In this document: positions 38,930 to 47,526 of the stretch, piece by piece
Layout: every line of letters starts with the position of its first letter
Position numbering within the stretch: position 1 is the first letter of the stretch
Source: Geobacter sp. UBA6151
GTDB lineage: Bacteria; Desulfobacterota; Desulfuromonadia; Geobacterales; Pseudopelobacteraceae
Assembly (NCBI GenBank): GCA_002423105.1
Contig: DIUT01000043.1
Coordinates: forward strand, 84,942-148,941
DNA: 64,000 nt
Direction: 5' to 3'
The notes under the pieces: model-generated
Told to the model about the DNA's origin: nothing
Database searches by the model: none
What the model saw: only the letters and a program-made list of their open reading frames with translations
Made by a program: the position numbers and the translations under genes

Positions 38930-39373
38930 ATGAAAAGAAAAAGCACGGCGGTAATCGGGATGGTGGTTTGTTTCATGATGATGGCATCTATGGCCTGGTC
39001 AGTAAATTTACCCGGCGTACCCAACGGCACGGTCACTGACGGCAATCTGGTCTGGCTGGAGAACGCCAATTGTTTTGGCCCGCAGAGCTGGAATCAGGCC
39101 ATGAGAAGCGCTGCCAGTCTGAAATCCGGTATGTGCGGCCTGAGGGATGGTTCCACTGCCGGTCAATGGCGTCTCCCCACAAAAGAGGAGCTGCAGAGCA
39201 GGCAGCGGAACCTGATGCCTGCTTTTTATAACGTCAAGACAGTCTACTGGTCGTCCAGTACCTATGCAGGCGGTACGATTTTCGCCTGGTACGTGTACAT
39301 GGACCGTGGCTTAGAGTACTACACCAATAAGGGTACCTACTTCTATGTTTGGCCCGTGCGCGCCGGACAGTAG
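38930..39373 (+). CDS. Secreted DUF1566 protein, copy 3
   Basis: 147 aa: signal (MVVCFMMMASMAWS), DUF1566 domain with VPNGTVTDGNLVWLENANCF, GMCGLRDGSTAGQWRLPTKEELQSRQ, VYWSSSTYAGG and YFYVWPVRAGQ. Nearly identical in its first 60 residues to copies 1 and 4. The start is set by GAGGAAAAGCAG before the ATG at 38930; the frame upstream covers the promoter. A fragment of the Cache gene follows about 50 bp after its stop. Confidence 0.85.
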   Translation: MKRKSTAVIGMVVCFMMMASMAWSVNLPGVPNGTVTDGNLVWLENANCFGPQSWNQAMRSAASLKSGMCGLRDGSTAGQWRLPTKEELQSRQRNLMPAFYNVKTVYWSSSTYAGGTIFAWYVYMDRGLEYYTNKGTYFYVWPVRAGQ

Positions 39374-39420
39374 GTTATTTGGTTATTTTGTCTGAATCAC
39401 GGATTGCCACGGATTACCGG

Positions 39421-39490
39421 ATTGAGGAGGAGCGCTTGTCATGAAAAATCTGTTGTTTTGTGTTCAAGCCGGTATTTAGGGATGGTCGGC
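39421..39490 (+). pseudogene. Second fragment of the Cache-domain gene with nearly all of it deleted
   Basis: ATTGAGGAGGAGCGCTTGTC and ATGAAAAATCTG match the ribosome site and start at 36880-36912; the sequence then jumps to GTGTTCAAGCCGGTATT, the match of 38040-38056 near the end of the Cache gene. About 1.1 kb of the gene is missing. Confidence 0.82.
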
Positions 39491-39591
39491 CGATTATCCT
39501 GAAGGGTCGGGGTAACATGGGTGAGCGGCGCCGCCATTAGATTTGGTGCTGTTGAGCTTAAGGGAGTTGGAATTTGCCAATGGAGATAACC

Positions 39592-41724
39592 ATGGAAATG
39601 CAGACAAAGAAGGAAGCAAACGTAACCGTGGTAACAATCACCGGCAGGCTGGACGCCGTTACGGCGCCAGAGTATGAAAAGGCGATAAATGAGCAACAAA
39701 ACATCGCACCCTCACCTGTTGTTCTTGTCGTTGATGGCTATTCTACCGGCCAGTTCTACCCCGAAGCCATAAGGGAAAAGGGACTGCGGCCTGTCCATGT
39801 ATCCTCCGGGACGGAAAAGAACTCCCCTGGCCTGGAGTCCTACGTGACCGAGGCGCTTGATCACATGCGTGATGATTACGAGGAGTTTTTTCATGGCTGG
39901 GACGATATCGATGAGCTCGTTGCCAGCCTGGCTGCCCTGGCTCCCTGCTGCGTCATGCCCGGCTGCGAAATGGGCGTTGAAATGGCTGACCTGCTGGCCC
40001 AACGCCTGGGGCTGCCCGGTAATGATGCAGCCACAAGCCATATCCGGCGTGACAAGCTGGCCATGCACGACACCTTGGCTAAAGCCGGTCTGCCATCTCT
40101 GGCTTCACTGGCCACGGACAACTTTGATGAGGCTCTCGCTTTTGCTACGAATCTGGATTCATGGCCGGTGGTAGTCAAACCGCTTCGCAGCGCCGCCACC
40201 GAAGGTGTACGCTTTTGCTACACAACTGATGAACTCCGGGACGCGTTCGCGGCGCTTCTGGGCACTTTTACCCAGTTCGGAGAGCGCAATGCTCTGGTGC
40301 TTGTCCAGCAATGCGCCACGGGGCGCGAATATGCGGTCAACACCGTGTCCCGGGAGGGCAGGCATGTCCTGTCCGACCTGTGGGTCTACGATAAAATCCC
40401 TACGCCCGGCGGCGCTCCCCTTTATGACAGGACTCAGCTTGTACTCACACAAGATCAGGATCAGCGTGCAATTATCGACTACACGTTTCAGGTGCTGGAT
40501 GCTCTCGGCGTCCGGATTGGTCCGGCTCACACCGAGATAATGCTCACCGAGCAAGGACCGATTCTTATCGAAAGCGGCGCACGCCCCATGGGCGGAGCGT
40601 TCCCTCAGGATCTGATCCGCGAGACCTTGGGGCATACGCAGATTCAGTGGGCGGTAGACAGCTATGTCGATGCCGGGGCTTTCGCTGCCAACGCCGGAAG
40701 CGCCTATCGTCCAACCCACGCCATGTGCGTCAAATCGCTCATATCCACCCGGGAAGGGGCCATCCGCTCTGTTCCCGCGATTGACCTGACCTCGCGCCTT
40801 CCTTCGATGCGCTATGGAAATTTCACCGGTGTGCTTTCCAAAGGCCATGTGGCACGTACCGTGGATCTTCTCACCAGTCCTGCCCATCTTTTTCTCTATC
40901 ACCAGAACCAGGCTGTGGTTGATGCAGACTGGTCCACCTTGCGGGAACTGGAGATCGAAGCGCAAAACGAACTGTTCGAGATGAGCCCCGCCGATGCATC
41001 TCTTGAAAGCCAGGATGACTGGTTCGCCTATGTGCCTGACGAATGCTGGCTTAAGCCAGAGACCGAGTCGCAACGGGATGCGGATATCATCTGGCGCGCG
41101 CTTGGGCTTTCATCCGGGGAGCATCTGCTGGACTCCCCCTGCGGCGACTCCCGTATCGGGGTCTGTCTGGCCAGACAAGGCGCCATCGTAACCGGCCTGG
41201 ACCTGAATCCCAGGTTCATCGCCCGTGCCGGTGAGCGGTTCGCGGAGGCCGGAATTTCCGCTGAGCTTCGCGTCGGTGACATGCGCGAACTTGACGAAAA
41301 AAACAGCTTTGACGCCATAGTAAACTGGTTCAACAGCTTCGGCTACTTCGGCATTAAAGATGATTTTCAGGTGCTTTTGCGTTTCGCGGATGCCCTGCGT
41401 CCCGGCGGCCGGCTGTTGATTGAAGCGCCCAACCGCAAGGGCATTATGGAAAATCTTGTACGCAGGCAGGAAGTTGAAGTCGGCAAGCAGAGCAGTGTGC
41501 TCTGGGATGAGATGACGGAGCGGCTGATAACGCGTCTGACGGTTACCGGACCTGATGGAGAACGCGAGGTCAAATCCGGGGTACGTATGTATTCCCTGCC
41601 CCAGTACCGATTACTCATGCAACTGGCCGGATTGCGGCTCGAACAGGTCTACGGCGATGGTTTGACGCCTTTTGAAGAAACCTCCCGGCGGATGATCATG
41701 GTGGCGGTCAAGCATCAATCCTGA
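39592..41724 (+). CDS. STAS-fragment / ATP-grasp ligase / SAM methyltransferase fusion
   Basis: 710-aa protein and likely first gene of the biosynthetic cluster. Residues 1-37 match the start of a STAS anti-sigma-antagonist domain (NVTVVTITGRLDAVTAPEYEKAINE) but the rest of that domain is absent. Residues about 40-430 are an ATP-grasp enzyme like those that form amide bonds from amino acids: VVVKPLRSAATEGVRF, ALVLVQQCATGREYAVNT, IGPAHTEIMLTEQGPILIESGARPMGG. Residues about 490-710 are a SAM methyltransferase (LLDSPCGDSRIGVCLARQGA, a VGDMRELD motif, ALRPGGRLLIEAPN). GGAG 6 nt before 39592 favours that ATG; 39580 is an alternative. The substrate is unknown; an amino-acid ligation followed by methylation is the likely role. 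Confidence 0.82.
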   Translation: MEMQTKKEANVTVVTITGRLDAVTAPEYEKAINEQQNIAPSPVVLVVDGYSTGQFYPEAIREKGLRPVHVSSGTEKNSPGLESYVTEALDHMRDDYEEFFHGWDDIDELVASLAALAPCCVMPGCEMGVEMADLLAQRLGLPGNDAATSHIRRDKLAMHDTLAKAGLPSLASLATDNFDEALAFATNLDSWPVVVKPLRSAATEGVRFCYTTDELRDAFAALLGTFTQFGERNALVLVQQCATGREYAVNTVSREGRHVLSDLWVYDKIPTPGGAPLYDRTQLVLTQDQDQRAIIDYTFQVLDALGVRIGPAHTEIMLTEQGPILIESGARPMGGAFPQDLIRETLGHTQIQWAVDSYVDAGAFAANAGSAYRPTHAMCVKSLISTREGAIRSVPAIDLTSRLPSMRYGNFTGVLSKGHVARTVDLLTSPAHLFLYHQNQAVVDADWSTLRELEIEAQNELFEMSPADASLESQDDWFAYVPDECWLKPETESQRDADIIWRALGLSSGEHLLDSPCGDSRIGVCLARQGAIVTGLDLNPRFIARAGERFAEAGISAELRVGDMRELDEKNSFDAIVNWFNSFGYFGIKDDFQVLLRFADALRPGGRLLIEAPNRKGIMENLVRRQEVEVGKQSSVLWDEMTERLITRLTVTGPDGEREVKSGVRMYSLPQYRLLMQLAGLRLEQVYGDGLTPFEETSRRMIMVAVKHQS

Positions 41725-41752
41725 TCGGCCTGCTGACTGAAAGGTGCAACCC

Positions 41753-43078
41753 ATGAAACAACAGACAACCAGGCAGAAGAGCGCCACGACACGCATACCG
41801 TTCGATATGCCGTTCCTCCCGCTGGCGATGGAATTCATTGACAAGGGAGCACGCGGTTTCGGTTATAACGACCGGGAAACCGGTGGCCTGGTGCTGGCTA
41901 TGGAGGAGCTGTTTTCCTTTTACGTACGGCAGGCAGCCCTTGGCTCGGCATTGGAAATCGAACTGGAGGATCAGGGGTATCGCCTGGCGCTCACCATCTG
42001 CTTCCGCACGGCCAATCCCGACATGCGCGCCTTTAACCTGACCTGGAACGTCAACCCGGACAGTGAGGAATCGCTGGATATGCTCGGGCCGATGATCGCA
42101 GCCCGCAGCGTCTCCAGCCTGCGGCTTGATTTCGGTTCCGATGAGCAGGTGGCGCTGCACATGACCCGTGACCGCGACTATCCACCGGCAGGAGCCGTGG
42201 CGCTGCCGCCGTCCGGCGCTTCCGGAACGCTCCGGTTAAGCGAACCCTCCGCCGACGACCTGCGGCACTTCGCCGCCATGGCAGTGGCATCAGGCGCTCC
42301 CTTTATCCCGCCGTTTCTGCTCCGTCCCGGCATGGCGGCTGACATGCTTGATGCCGGTCACCTGAACGCCATTCTGGTCACCAGCGGCGACTGGATCGTG
42401 GGCGGCCTGCTTTGGCGGCCTTTGACCGATACCTGCCTGGAATTGTACGGCCCTTACCTGTTCAGCGACGATCCTGACGACCGGATGTTGACCCTGCTGC
42501 TGGATGAGGCGACCGGGCGCATCTCCCACAGCAACTGCCGGGGATTTCTGCGGCGTCAGGGTCCGCTGGCAGGGCATGAGCGTTTCTTCGATTTCCTGGG
42601 AGATCTTGAACTGTCCGGGATCAGCGGCGCGACTGCCAACAACACCTATTATTACCGGCAACTCAAGGAGGAGAGCGGCGGCGTGGTCTATTGCGGCGGT
42701 GCGCTGTCAACCTTCCTTGGTAATCAGTACGACCGGCTCTGCCTCCCCCGGCAGGTGCGGGAGACGGTTGTTGACCACTCCCGGCTGCGCGACGCCTCGG
42801 TGCTGGCGGTTGAGCTGGAATATGCGCGTTCCCTGGCAATCATCCGCCCGCTGTGTGCCGGAAAAGACATGGCCGCCAATCTGACCGCCCATCTCAACCT
42901 GCTGCGGGGCGAGGGAATCGACAACTTTCTTGTCGAGATCAACACCGGCTGCTTTGAGGATACCGCCTTCGCCGCCGCGCTGGAGGAAACCGGTTTTGTC
43001 CCGCGCCTGCTGATACCGGATGCCGGACGTGGCGATCTGGTCATCTACGATCATTCAGACGGAACCTTGCCGTCATGA
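41753..43078 (+). CDS. Degenerate RsbW-like ATPase fold fused to GNAT-like domains
   Basis: 441 aa. Residues about 15-140 follow the order of the anti-sigma kinase fold (IPFDMPFLPLAMEF ... LVLAMEELFSFYV), but the N-box asparagine position appears to be Ser and the DxGxP motif is absent, so ATP binding is doubtful. The rest resembles the paired GNAT-like layout of the 46513 and 51167 products, with a central VGGLLWRPLTDTCLELYGPYL strand-helix set and the end GFVPRLLIPDAGRGDLVIYD. It starts 28 bp after the first cluster gene (AAGG before the ATG at 41753), and its stop overlaps the aminotransferase start (ATGA). An acyltransferase or a scaffold role is possible. Confidence 0.65.
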   Translation: MKQQTTRQKSATTRIPFDMPFLPLAMEFIDKGARGFGYNDRETGGLVLAMEELFSFYVRQAALGSALEIELEDQGYRLALTICFRTANPDMRAFNLTWNVNPDSEESLDMLGPMIAARSVSSLRLDFGSDEQVALHMTRDRDYPPAGAVALPPSGASGTLRLSEPSADDLRHFAAMAVASGAPFIPPFLLRPGMAADMLDAGHLNAILVTSGDWIVGGLLWRPLTDTCLELYGPYLFSDDPDDRMLTLLLDEATGRISHSNCRGFLRRQGPLAGHERFFDFLGDLELSGISGATANNTYYYRQLKEESGGVVYCGGALSTFLGNQYDRLCLPRQVRETVVDHSRLRDASVLAVELEYARSLAIIRPLCAGKDMAANLTAHLNLLRGEGIDNFLVEINTGCFEDTAFAAALEETGFVPRLLIPDAGRGDLVIYDHSDGTLPS

Positions 43079-44187
43079 ATCTGGACATTCTTATCCCCGA
43101 TTACGTGCGCAGTTTTCAGGTCTACACCCCCAGCAGGCCCGATCATCTGCTGATGCAGGAGTACGGCACACCACTGCTCCATCGGTTGAACAACAACGAA
43201 AATCCGCTCGGTCCCCCTCCGGCAGCGGCTAGCGTCATCGCCGCCTTTTCGCCGGCACGGGCCGCCATCTATCCCAGCGGTGATTCCTATGACCTGTGTG
43301 CTGCTCTGGGAGAGCGTTTTGGCATATCTCCCGACCGTTTTCTGGTGGGCAACGGCTCCTGCGAGGTGATCTCGTCGGTCATCAAGGCCTTCTGTCAGCC
43401 GGGTGACAATATCATCACCGCTGACAAGACCTTTGCCGTCTACGAATGGGTGGCCGGGTTTTCCGGTATCGAGGCGCGTCTGGTTCCGCTGCTTGATTAC
43501 GCCTTTGATCCGCAGGGGATGCTGGACCGGATCGACCGCAAGACAAAGATACTTTTTGTCTGCAACCCCAATAATCCGACCGGCAGTTGCTGGACAAACC
43601 AGGTGCTGATCGATTTCCTCGAAAAGGCTGGGGAGGAGAGGATCGTGGTGGTGGACGAAGCGTACCGGGAGTATGTTGAAGACCCCGGATTTCCCGATAC
43701 CATCGCACTGATGGACAGATTCCCTAACCTGGTGGTTTTCAGGACGTTCTCCAAGATGTACGCCCTGGCCGGACTGCGCTGTGGGTATCTGGCCGGAACT
43801 GCTGAGGTGGTGGATATGGTGCGGCGCACCAGCGTGGCCTATTCGGTCAACGTGCAGGCCCAGCAGGCCGCGCTGGCGGCGCTTTCCGACGACGCGGGGC
43901 ATATCGCCGCAACCCGGGCGCTGGTAAAGGAAGGCAAGATGTTTCTGCGCGGGGTTTGCAACAATCTCGGTCTGGAAACGGTTGGCGGCGAAGGTAACTT
44001 CCTGATGATCAAAACCCCCATCAACGATATGCTCATGTACCGGCGTCTGATGAAGCGCGGGATGATGGTGCGCACCATGACCGGTTTCCGCTTTCCGGGG
44101 TGGATTCGGGTATCGCTGCGGGAGATGGCTGTTATGGAGAGTTTTGCCGGGGCGTTGGAAGATGAGATAAGGTCGATACGCAAATAA
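43075..44187 (+). CDS. HisC-like class I/II PLP aminotransferase
   Basis: 370-aa fold-type I aminotransferase of the histidinol-phosphate aminotransferase branch. LNNNENPLGPP, YPSGDSYDL, VGNGSCEVI, CNPNNPTGS, VVDEAYREY and the PLP lysine K227 in TFSKMYALAGLRCGY are all present, with the C-terminal arginine segment FPGWIRVSL. It overlaps the previous gene by 4 bp and is followed after 20 bp by the molybdenum hydroxylase large subunit. Within this cluster it more likely interconverts an amino acid and a 2-oxo acid that feeds the E1 domains of the 1130-aa fusion than makes histidine. The histidine pathway is not otherwise present. Confidence 0.88.
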   Translation: MNLDILIPDYVRSFQVYTPSRPDHLLMQEYGTPLLHRLNNNENPLGPPPAAASVIAAFSPARAAIYPSGDSYDLCAALGERFGISPDRFLVGNGSCEVISSVIKAFCQPGDNIITADKTFAVYEWVAGFSGIEARLVPLLDYAFDPQGMLDRIDRKTKILFVCNPNNPTGSCWTNQVLIDFLEKAGEERIVVVDEAYREYVEDPGFPDTIALMDRFPNLVVFRTFSKMYALAGLRCGYLAGTAEVVDMVRRTSVAYSVNVQAQQAALAALSDDAGHIAATRALVKEGKMFLRGVCNNLGLETVGGEGNFLMIKTPINDMLMYRRLMKRGMMVRTMTGFRFPGWIRVSLREMAVMESFAGALEDEIRSIRK

Positions 44188-44207
44188 TTGTAATCAAGGT
44201 GTTCAAA

Positions 44208-46505
44208 ATGACAACAGAACCAATCCCTCTCGAAATCGGCAAACCGGAAATCCGCGGCGATGCTGCTGCCAAGGCGTCCGGCACGGAACGCTTTGCTGCC
44301 GACTATTATCCGGACAACCTGGTCTGGGCAGGGGCCGTGCGGGCCGGTGTCGCAAGTGGACGGCTCGTATCGGTGGATGCCGGAGCAGCGCTGGACGTGC
44401 CCGGCGTAGTCAAGGTGTTGACGGCATCTGATGTGCCGGGGCCGAACCGTCATGGCATCATTCACAAGGATACGCCGGTGCTGGTCGATGACCGGATTTG
44501 CCATGCCGGTGATGCAGTAGCGTTGGTGCTGGCGGAAACCCACGAGGCGCTGAAGCAGGCACTTTCTCTGGTGCGTGTTGAAATTGAAAATTTGCCGGGG
44601 GTCTTCGATCCTGAAGCTGCCATGGCGCCGGACGCTCCGCAGCTTCATGCATCATTTCCGAACAATATTCTGATGGCGGCCGAGATCCGCAAGGGAGATG
44701 CGCTGGGCTCACTGGCCGGATGTGACGTGGTTGTGGAAGAGGAGTTTTCCACCCCGGTGCAGGCCCACGGCTTTCTGGAAACTGAAAACGGAACGGCAAG
44801 GGTGGAGGAGGACGGCAGCATCTCCATGACCGTATCTACCCAGTCTCCGTTCCGCGACCGCCTGGAGATCGGCCAGGCCCTTGGAATACCATTCCTCAGC
44901 ATTCGTATTGCCTCCCCCAGCCTGGGTGGCGGTTTCGGCGGCAAGGACGGCGCTACGGTGCAGTGTCTGCTGGTGGTTGCGGCGCTGCATGCTGATGGCC
45001 GAACGGTCAAGATGCAGTGGGACCGGGAGGAAAATATGGCGGCAGGTTACAAACGCCACGCCTGTAAACTCCACTATCAGCTGGGAGCCAAGGCGGACGG
45101 GACATTGCACGCCCTGAAATGCAAACTGGTCTATGACACCGGTGCCTATGCGCATCTGGGTGGAGAAGTGATGGAACTGGGGATGGAGCACGCCGGCGGC
45201 CCCTATCGCATTCCCCATGTGCTGATCGAGGGGAACTGTGTATTCACCAACAACCCGGTGGGCGGCGCCATGCGGGCCTTCGGCGTCTGTCAGGCGACCT
45301 TTGCCTTTGAATCGATGATGGATCTGCTGGCGCAAAAACTGGGTATGGATCCGCTGGAACTGCGTCTGCGAAACGCATTGGTTGACGGTGACACCAACTG
45401 CGCCGGGATGCGCCTGATTACCTCTACCGGAGTCCACGGTTGCCTGGAGATGCTGCGGGATCACTCGTTATGGCTGGAACGGGAGGAGTGGAAGCGGCAA
45501 GCGCCTCCTGGCACCATGCGCGGCGTCGGGCTGGCATCGGTGTTTAATGCGGCCGGTTACGGCGGCAAGGTGCGTGACGCAGCCATAGCCAAGGTGGAAC
45601 TGACCACGGAAGGGGAGATACTAGTTCATAACGCCGTAACAGATATGGGGCAGGGCAATTCCAGCGCTTTTCTGCAGATAGCCGGGCATATTCTCGGTCA
45701 GGATGCGTCGCAACTCAAGCTGCGTCAGCCTGACACCGCAACCGCCTATCCTTCAGGCTCCTCGTCGGCGGGCCGCACCACCTACACCTTCGGAAACGCT
45801 CTTATAAAGGCCTGCGAAGAGTTGAAGGCGCGTCTCATCAACCGTGCCGGGCTGATACTGTTCATTGACAACGACCGTGATCTGCAACTGGTTCCCGGCA
45901 AGGTGATCCATCCTCCCAGCAACCGTGAGTTATCTTTCCAGTTGCTGGCATCTTACATGCCCTACGAGGACCGGGTTTGCATCAGCCAGTTCGTGGCGCC
46001 GGTTTGCGAAGAGATACCGGATACCTCCAAGGGCTTTTTTGTCGGTTTTCCCCATGTAATCTTCGCCTACGGGGCGCATCTTGCCCGCATTGAAGTGGAT
46101 CTGTTGACCGGACAGGTACGCGTTTGCGACTATCTTGCGGCGACTGACGGCGGCGCTGTCATCAATCCCTCCATGTTCGACCAGCAAGTGCAGGGAGGGG
46201 TCGCCCAGGGACTCGGCTATGCCCTGATGGAGGATCTGGTCACCCATGAAGGGGTTGTGCGGAGTAACGATTTTGCAACCTATCTGATCCCCGGAGCAAT
46301 GGATCTGCCGGACACCGTCTCATGTGCGTATCAGGGGCATGAGGCAACCGGCCCCTTCGGCATGAAGGGGGTTGGAGAGGTGGCGCTTAACGGGCCTTTG
46401 CCATCAATAGCCAATGCAATTGACGACGCCTGCGGTATCCGCCTGTGTCACGGGCCGTTAACACCGGAACGGGTGCTGTCGGCGTTAACCAATAAACGAG
46501 GATAG
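44208..46505 (+). CDS. Molybdenum hydroxylase (xanthine dehydrogenase/aldehyde oxidase family), large subunit
   Basis: 765-aa molybdopterin-binding subunit. The N-terminal aldehyde-oxidase a/b hammerhead (about 15-120) is followed by the molybdopterin domains with SPSLGGGFGGKDG, PVGGAMRAFGV, the MGQGN motif, YPSGSSSAGRTTY and GPFGMKGVGEVALNG, where E724 is the conserved catalytic glutamate. The family hydroxylates a carbon next to nitrogen in heteroaromatic rings, or aldehydes. The 2Fe-2S and FAD subunits are encoded at 52540 and 53049, seven genes away, an unusual split. AAGGTG before the ATG at 44208 decides the start over a GTG three codons earlier. No purine-degradation genes are adjacent, so the substrate is probably the cluster's own intermediate. 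Confidence 0.9.
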   Translation: MTTEPIPLEIGKPEIRGDAAAKASGTERFAADYYPDNLVWAGAVRAGVASGRLVSVDAGAALDVPGVVKVLTASDVPGPNRHGIIHKDTPVLVDDRICHAGDAVALVLAETHEALKQALSLVRVEIENLPGVFDPEAAMAPDAPQLHASFPNNILMAAEIRKGDALGSLAGCDVVVEEEFSTPVQAHGFLETENGTARVEEDGSISMTVSTQSPFRDRLEIGQALGIPFLSIRIASPSLGGGFGGKDGATVQCLLVVAALHADGRTVKMQWDREENMAAGYKRHACKLHYQLGAKADGTLHALKCKLVYDTGAYAHLGGEVMELGMEHAGGPYRIPHVLIEGNCVFTNNPVGGAMRAFGVCQATFAFESMMDLLAQKLGMDPLELRLRNALVDGDTNCAGMRLITSTGVHGCLEMLRDHSLWLEREEWKRQAPPGTMRGVGLASVFNAAGYGGKVRDAAIAKVELTTEGEILVHNAVTDMGQGNSSAFLQIAGHILGQDASQLKLRQPDTATAYPSGSSSAGRTTYTFGNALIKACEELKARLINRAGLILFIDNDRDLQLVPGKVIHPPSNRELSFQLLASYMPYEDRVCISQFVAPVCEEIPDTSKGFFVGFPHVIFAYGAHLARIEVDLLTGQVRVCDYLAATDGGAVINPSMFDQQVQGGVAQGLGYALMEDLVTHEGVVRSNDFATYLIPGAMDLPDTVSCAYQGHEATGPFGMKGVGEVALNGPLPSIANAIDDACGIRLCHGPLTPERVLSALTNKRG

Positions 46506-46512
46506 AGAAGCG

Positions 46513-47526
46513 GTGGAATTCCAGGGCATCACAGAGTCATCGTATGTCATCAAACCGGTTGATGCCTCAAGGGCCAATATGGTCCCACAGGTATTCCGGT
46601 CAATTTACGGTGATAATTTTCCCGTGGAGTATGTCTATCATAGCGATCAGATAATGTCGAAAATCAGGGCAGGGTGCCTGAAATCATCCCTTGCACTGGA
46701 TGCCAGCGGCATGCCGATCGGTTACATTGCCATGTACATGAGCGCCCCCAGTCCGGGGCTATGGGAAGCCTGCAACCTTTTGGTCGTGCCGGGTTGCGGT
46801 TCCGGTGATCTGGCATGGGCGCTTCTGCAGCACTACCTGCACCCTGAAAACAGGTCTGATACGGATTGTGACGGTATTTTCGAGGAAGCGGTCTGCCATC
46901 ACTATTTCACCCAATTAGGTTGTTCAAAGCTGGGTTTTGTCGACTGCGCACTGGCACTGGACCATATGGACGGAGCCAGTTTCAGGGAACATGCCCCGGA
47001 AACCGGACGGGTGGCATGTCTGCTGCAGTTTTACGAGCGGTCCGATGGGCGCGAAGCATGTTACCTTCCGGAACAGTATTTCGAGTTTCTCCAGGGGTTG
47101 TTTGCCGGTTTACGCCCCCGAACCTTGCTGCCGGGTTCAGCGTCACTACCTGTCGAAGGCGAAACAAAACATTACGATAAGTCGTTTGCCGCTGCCGGTA
47201 TGTGGCGGGTGTCCGTCAGTTCCATCGGTAGCGGCTGGGGGGCTTTCCTGGATGAGTTGCTGGTTCAGGCGCGGTTAAGGCAGGTGGTAAGTCTGCAGGT
47301 AGTTCTTTCCGTCGGCTTGCCGTATACAAGCGCGGCCGTGGAGCAGATGCAGCAACGGGGATTTTTTATGGGCGGGATCTTTCCGCGCTGGTTTGGCGCC
47401 GACGGCATCATGATGCAGCAGGTGTTGGGCAAGGAACCGGATTATGGCGGGATCAAGCTTTACGGAACGGTTGCAAAATCTCTGCTGACGTTTATTCAGC
47501 ATGATCGGGAGAGCGTGACAAAATGA
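46513..47526 (+). CDS. GNAT-like acyltransferase, paired with ACP (copy 1)
   Basis: 337 aa, predicted cytoplasmic. Residues 10-150 carry a GNAT-like pattern (YVIKPVDASRANMVPQVFRSIYGDNFP ... YVYHSDQI ... GYIAMY ... GLWEACNLLVVPGCGSGDLAWALLQHYL). The second half adds a related fold (MWRVSVSSIGSGWGAFLDELL ... GFFMGGIFPRWFGADGIMMQQVLGKEPDYGGIKLY). The 51167 product is a close paralogue along its full length. A GTG start is used: its following codons (GAATTC) align with the ATG start of the paralogue (GAGTTC). It precedes the E1/KASIII fusion with a 4-bp overlap. It may move an acyl group to or from the carrier; this is an inference from gene order. Confidence 0.72.
   Translation: MEFQGITESSYVIKPVDASRANMVPQVFRSIYGDNFPVEYVYHSDQIMSKIRAGCLKSSLALDASGMPIGYIAMYMSAPSPGLWEACNLLVVPGCGSGDLAWALLQHYLHPENRSDTDCDGIFEEAVCHHYFTQLGCSKLGFVDCALALDHMDGASFREHAPETGRVACLLQFYERSDGREACYLPEQYFEFLQGLFAGLRPRTLLPGSASLPVEGETKHYDKSFAAAGMWRVSVSSIGSGWGAFLDELLVQARLRQVVSLQVVLSVGLPYTSAAVEQMQQRGFFMGGIFPRWFGADGIMMQQVLGKEPDYGGIKLYGTVAKSLLTFIQHDRESVTK

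Noticed and set aside
43075..44187. Calling the cluster's aminotransferase hisC
   Set aside because: No other histidine biosynthesis gene is present and the context is a specialised cluster; family membership alone does not fix the substrate.
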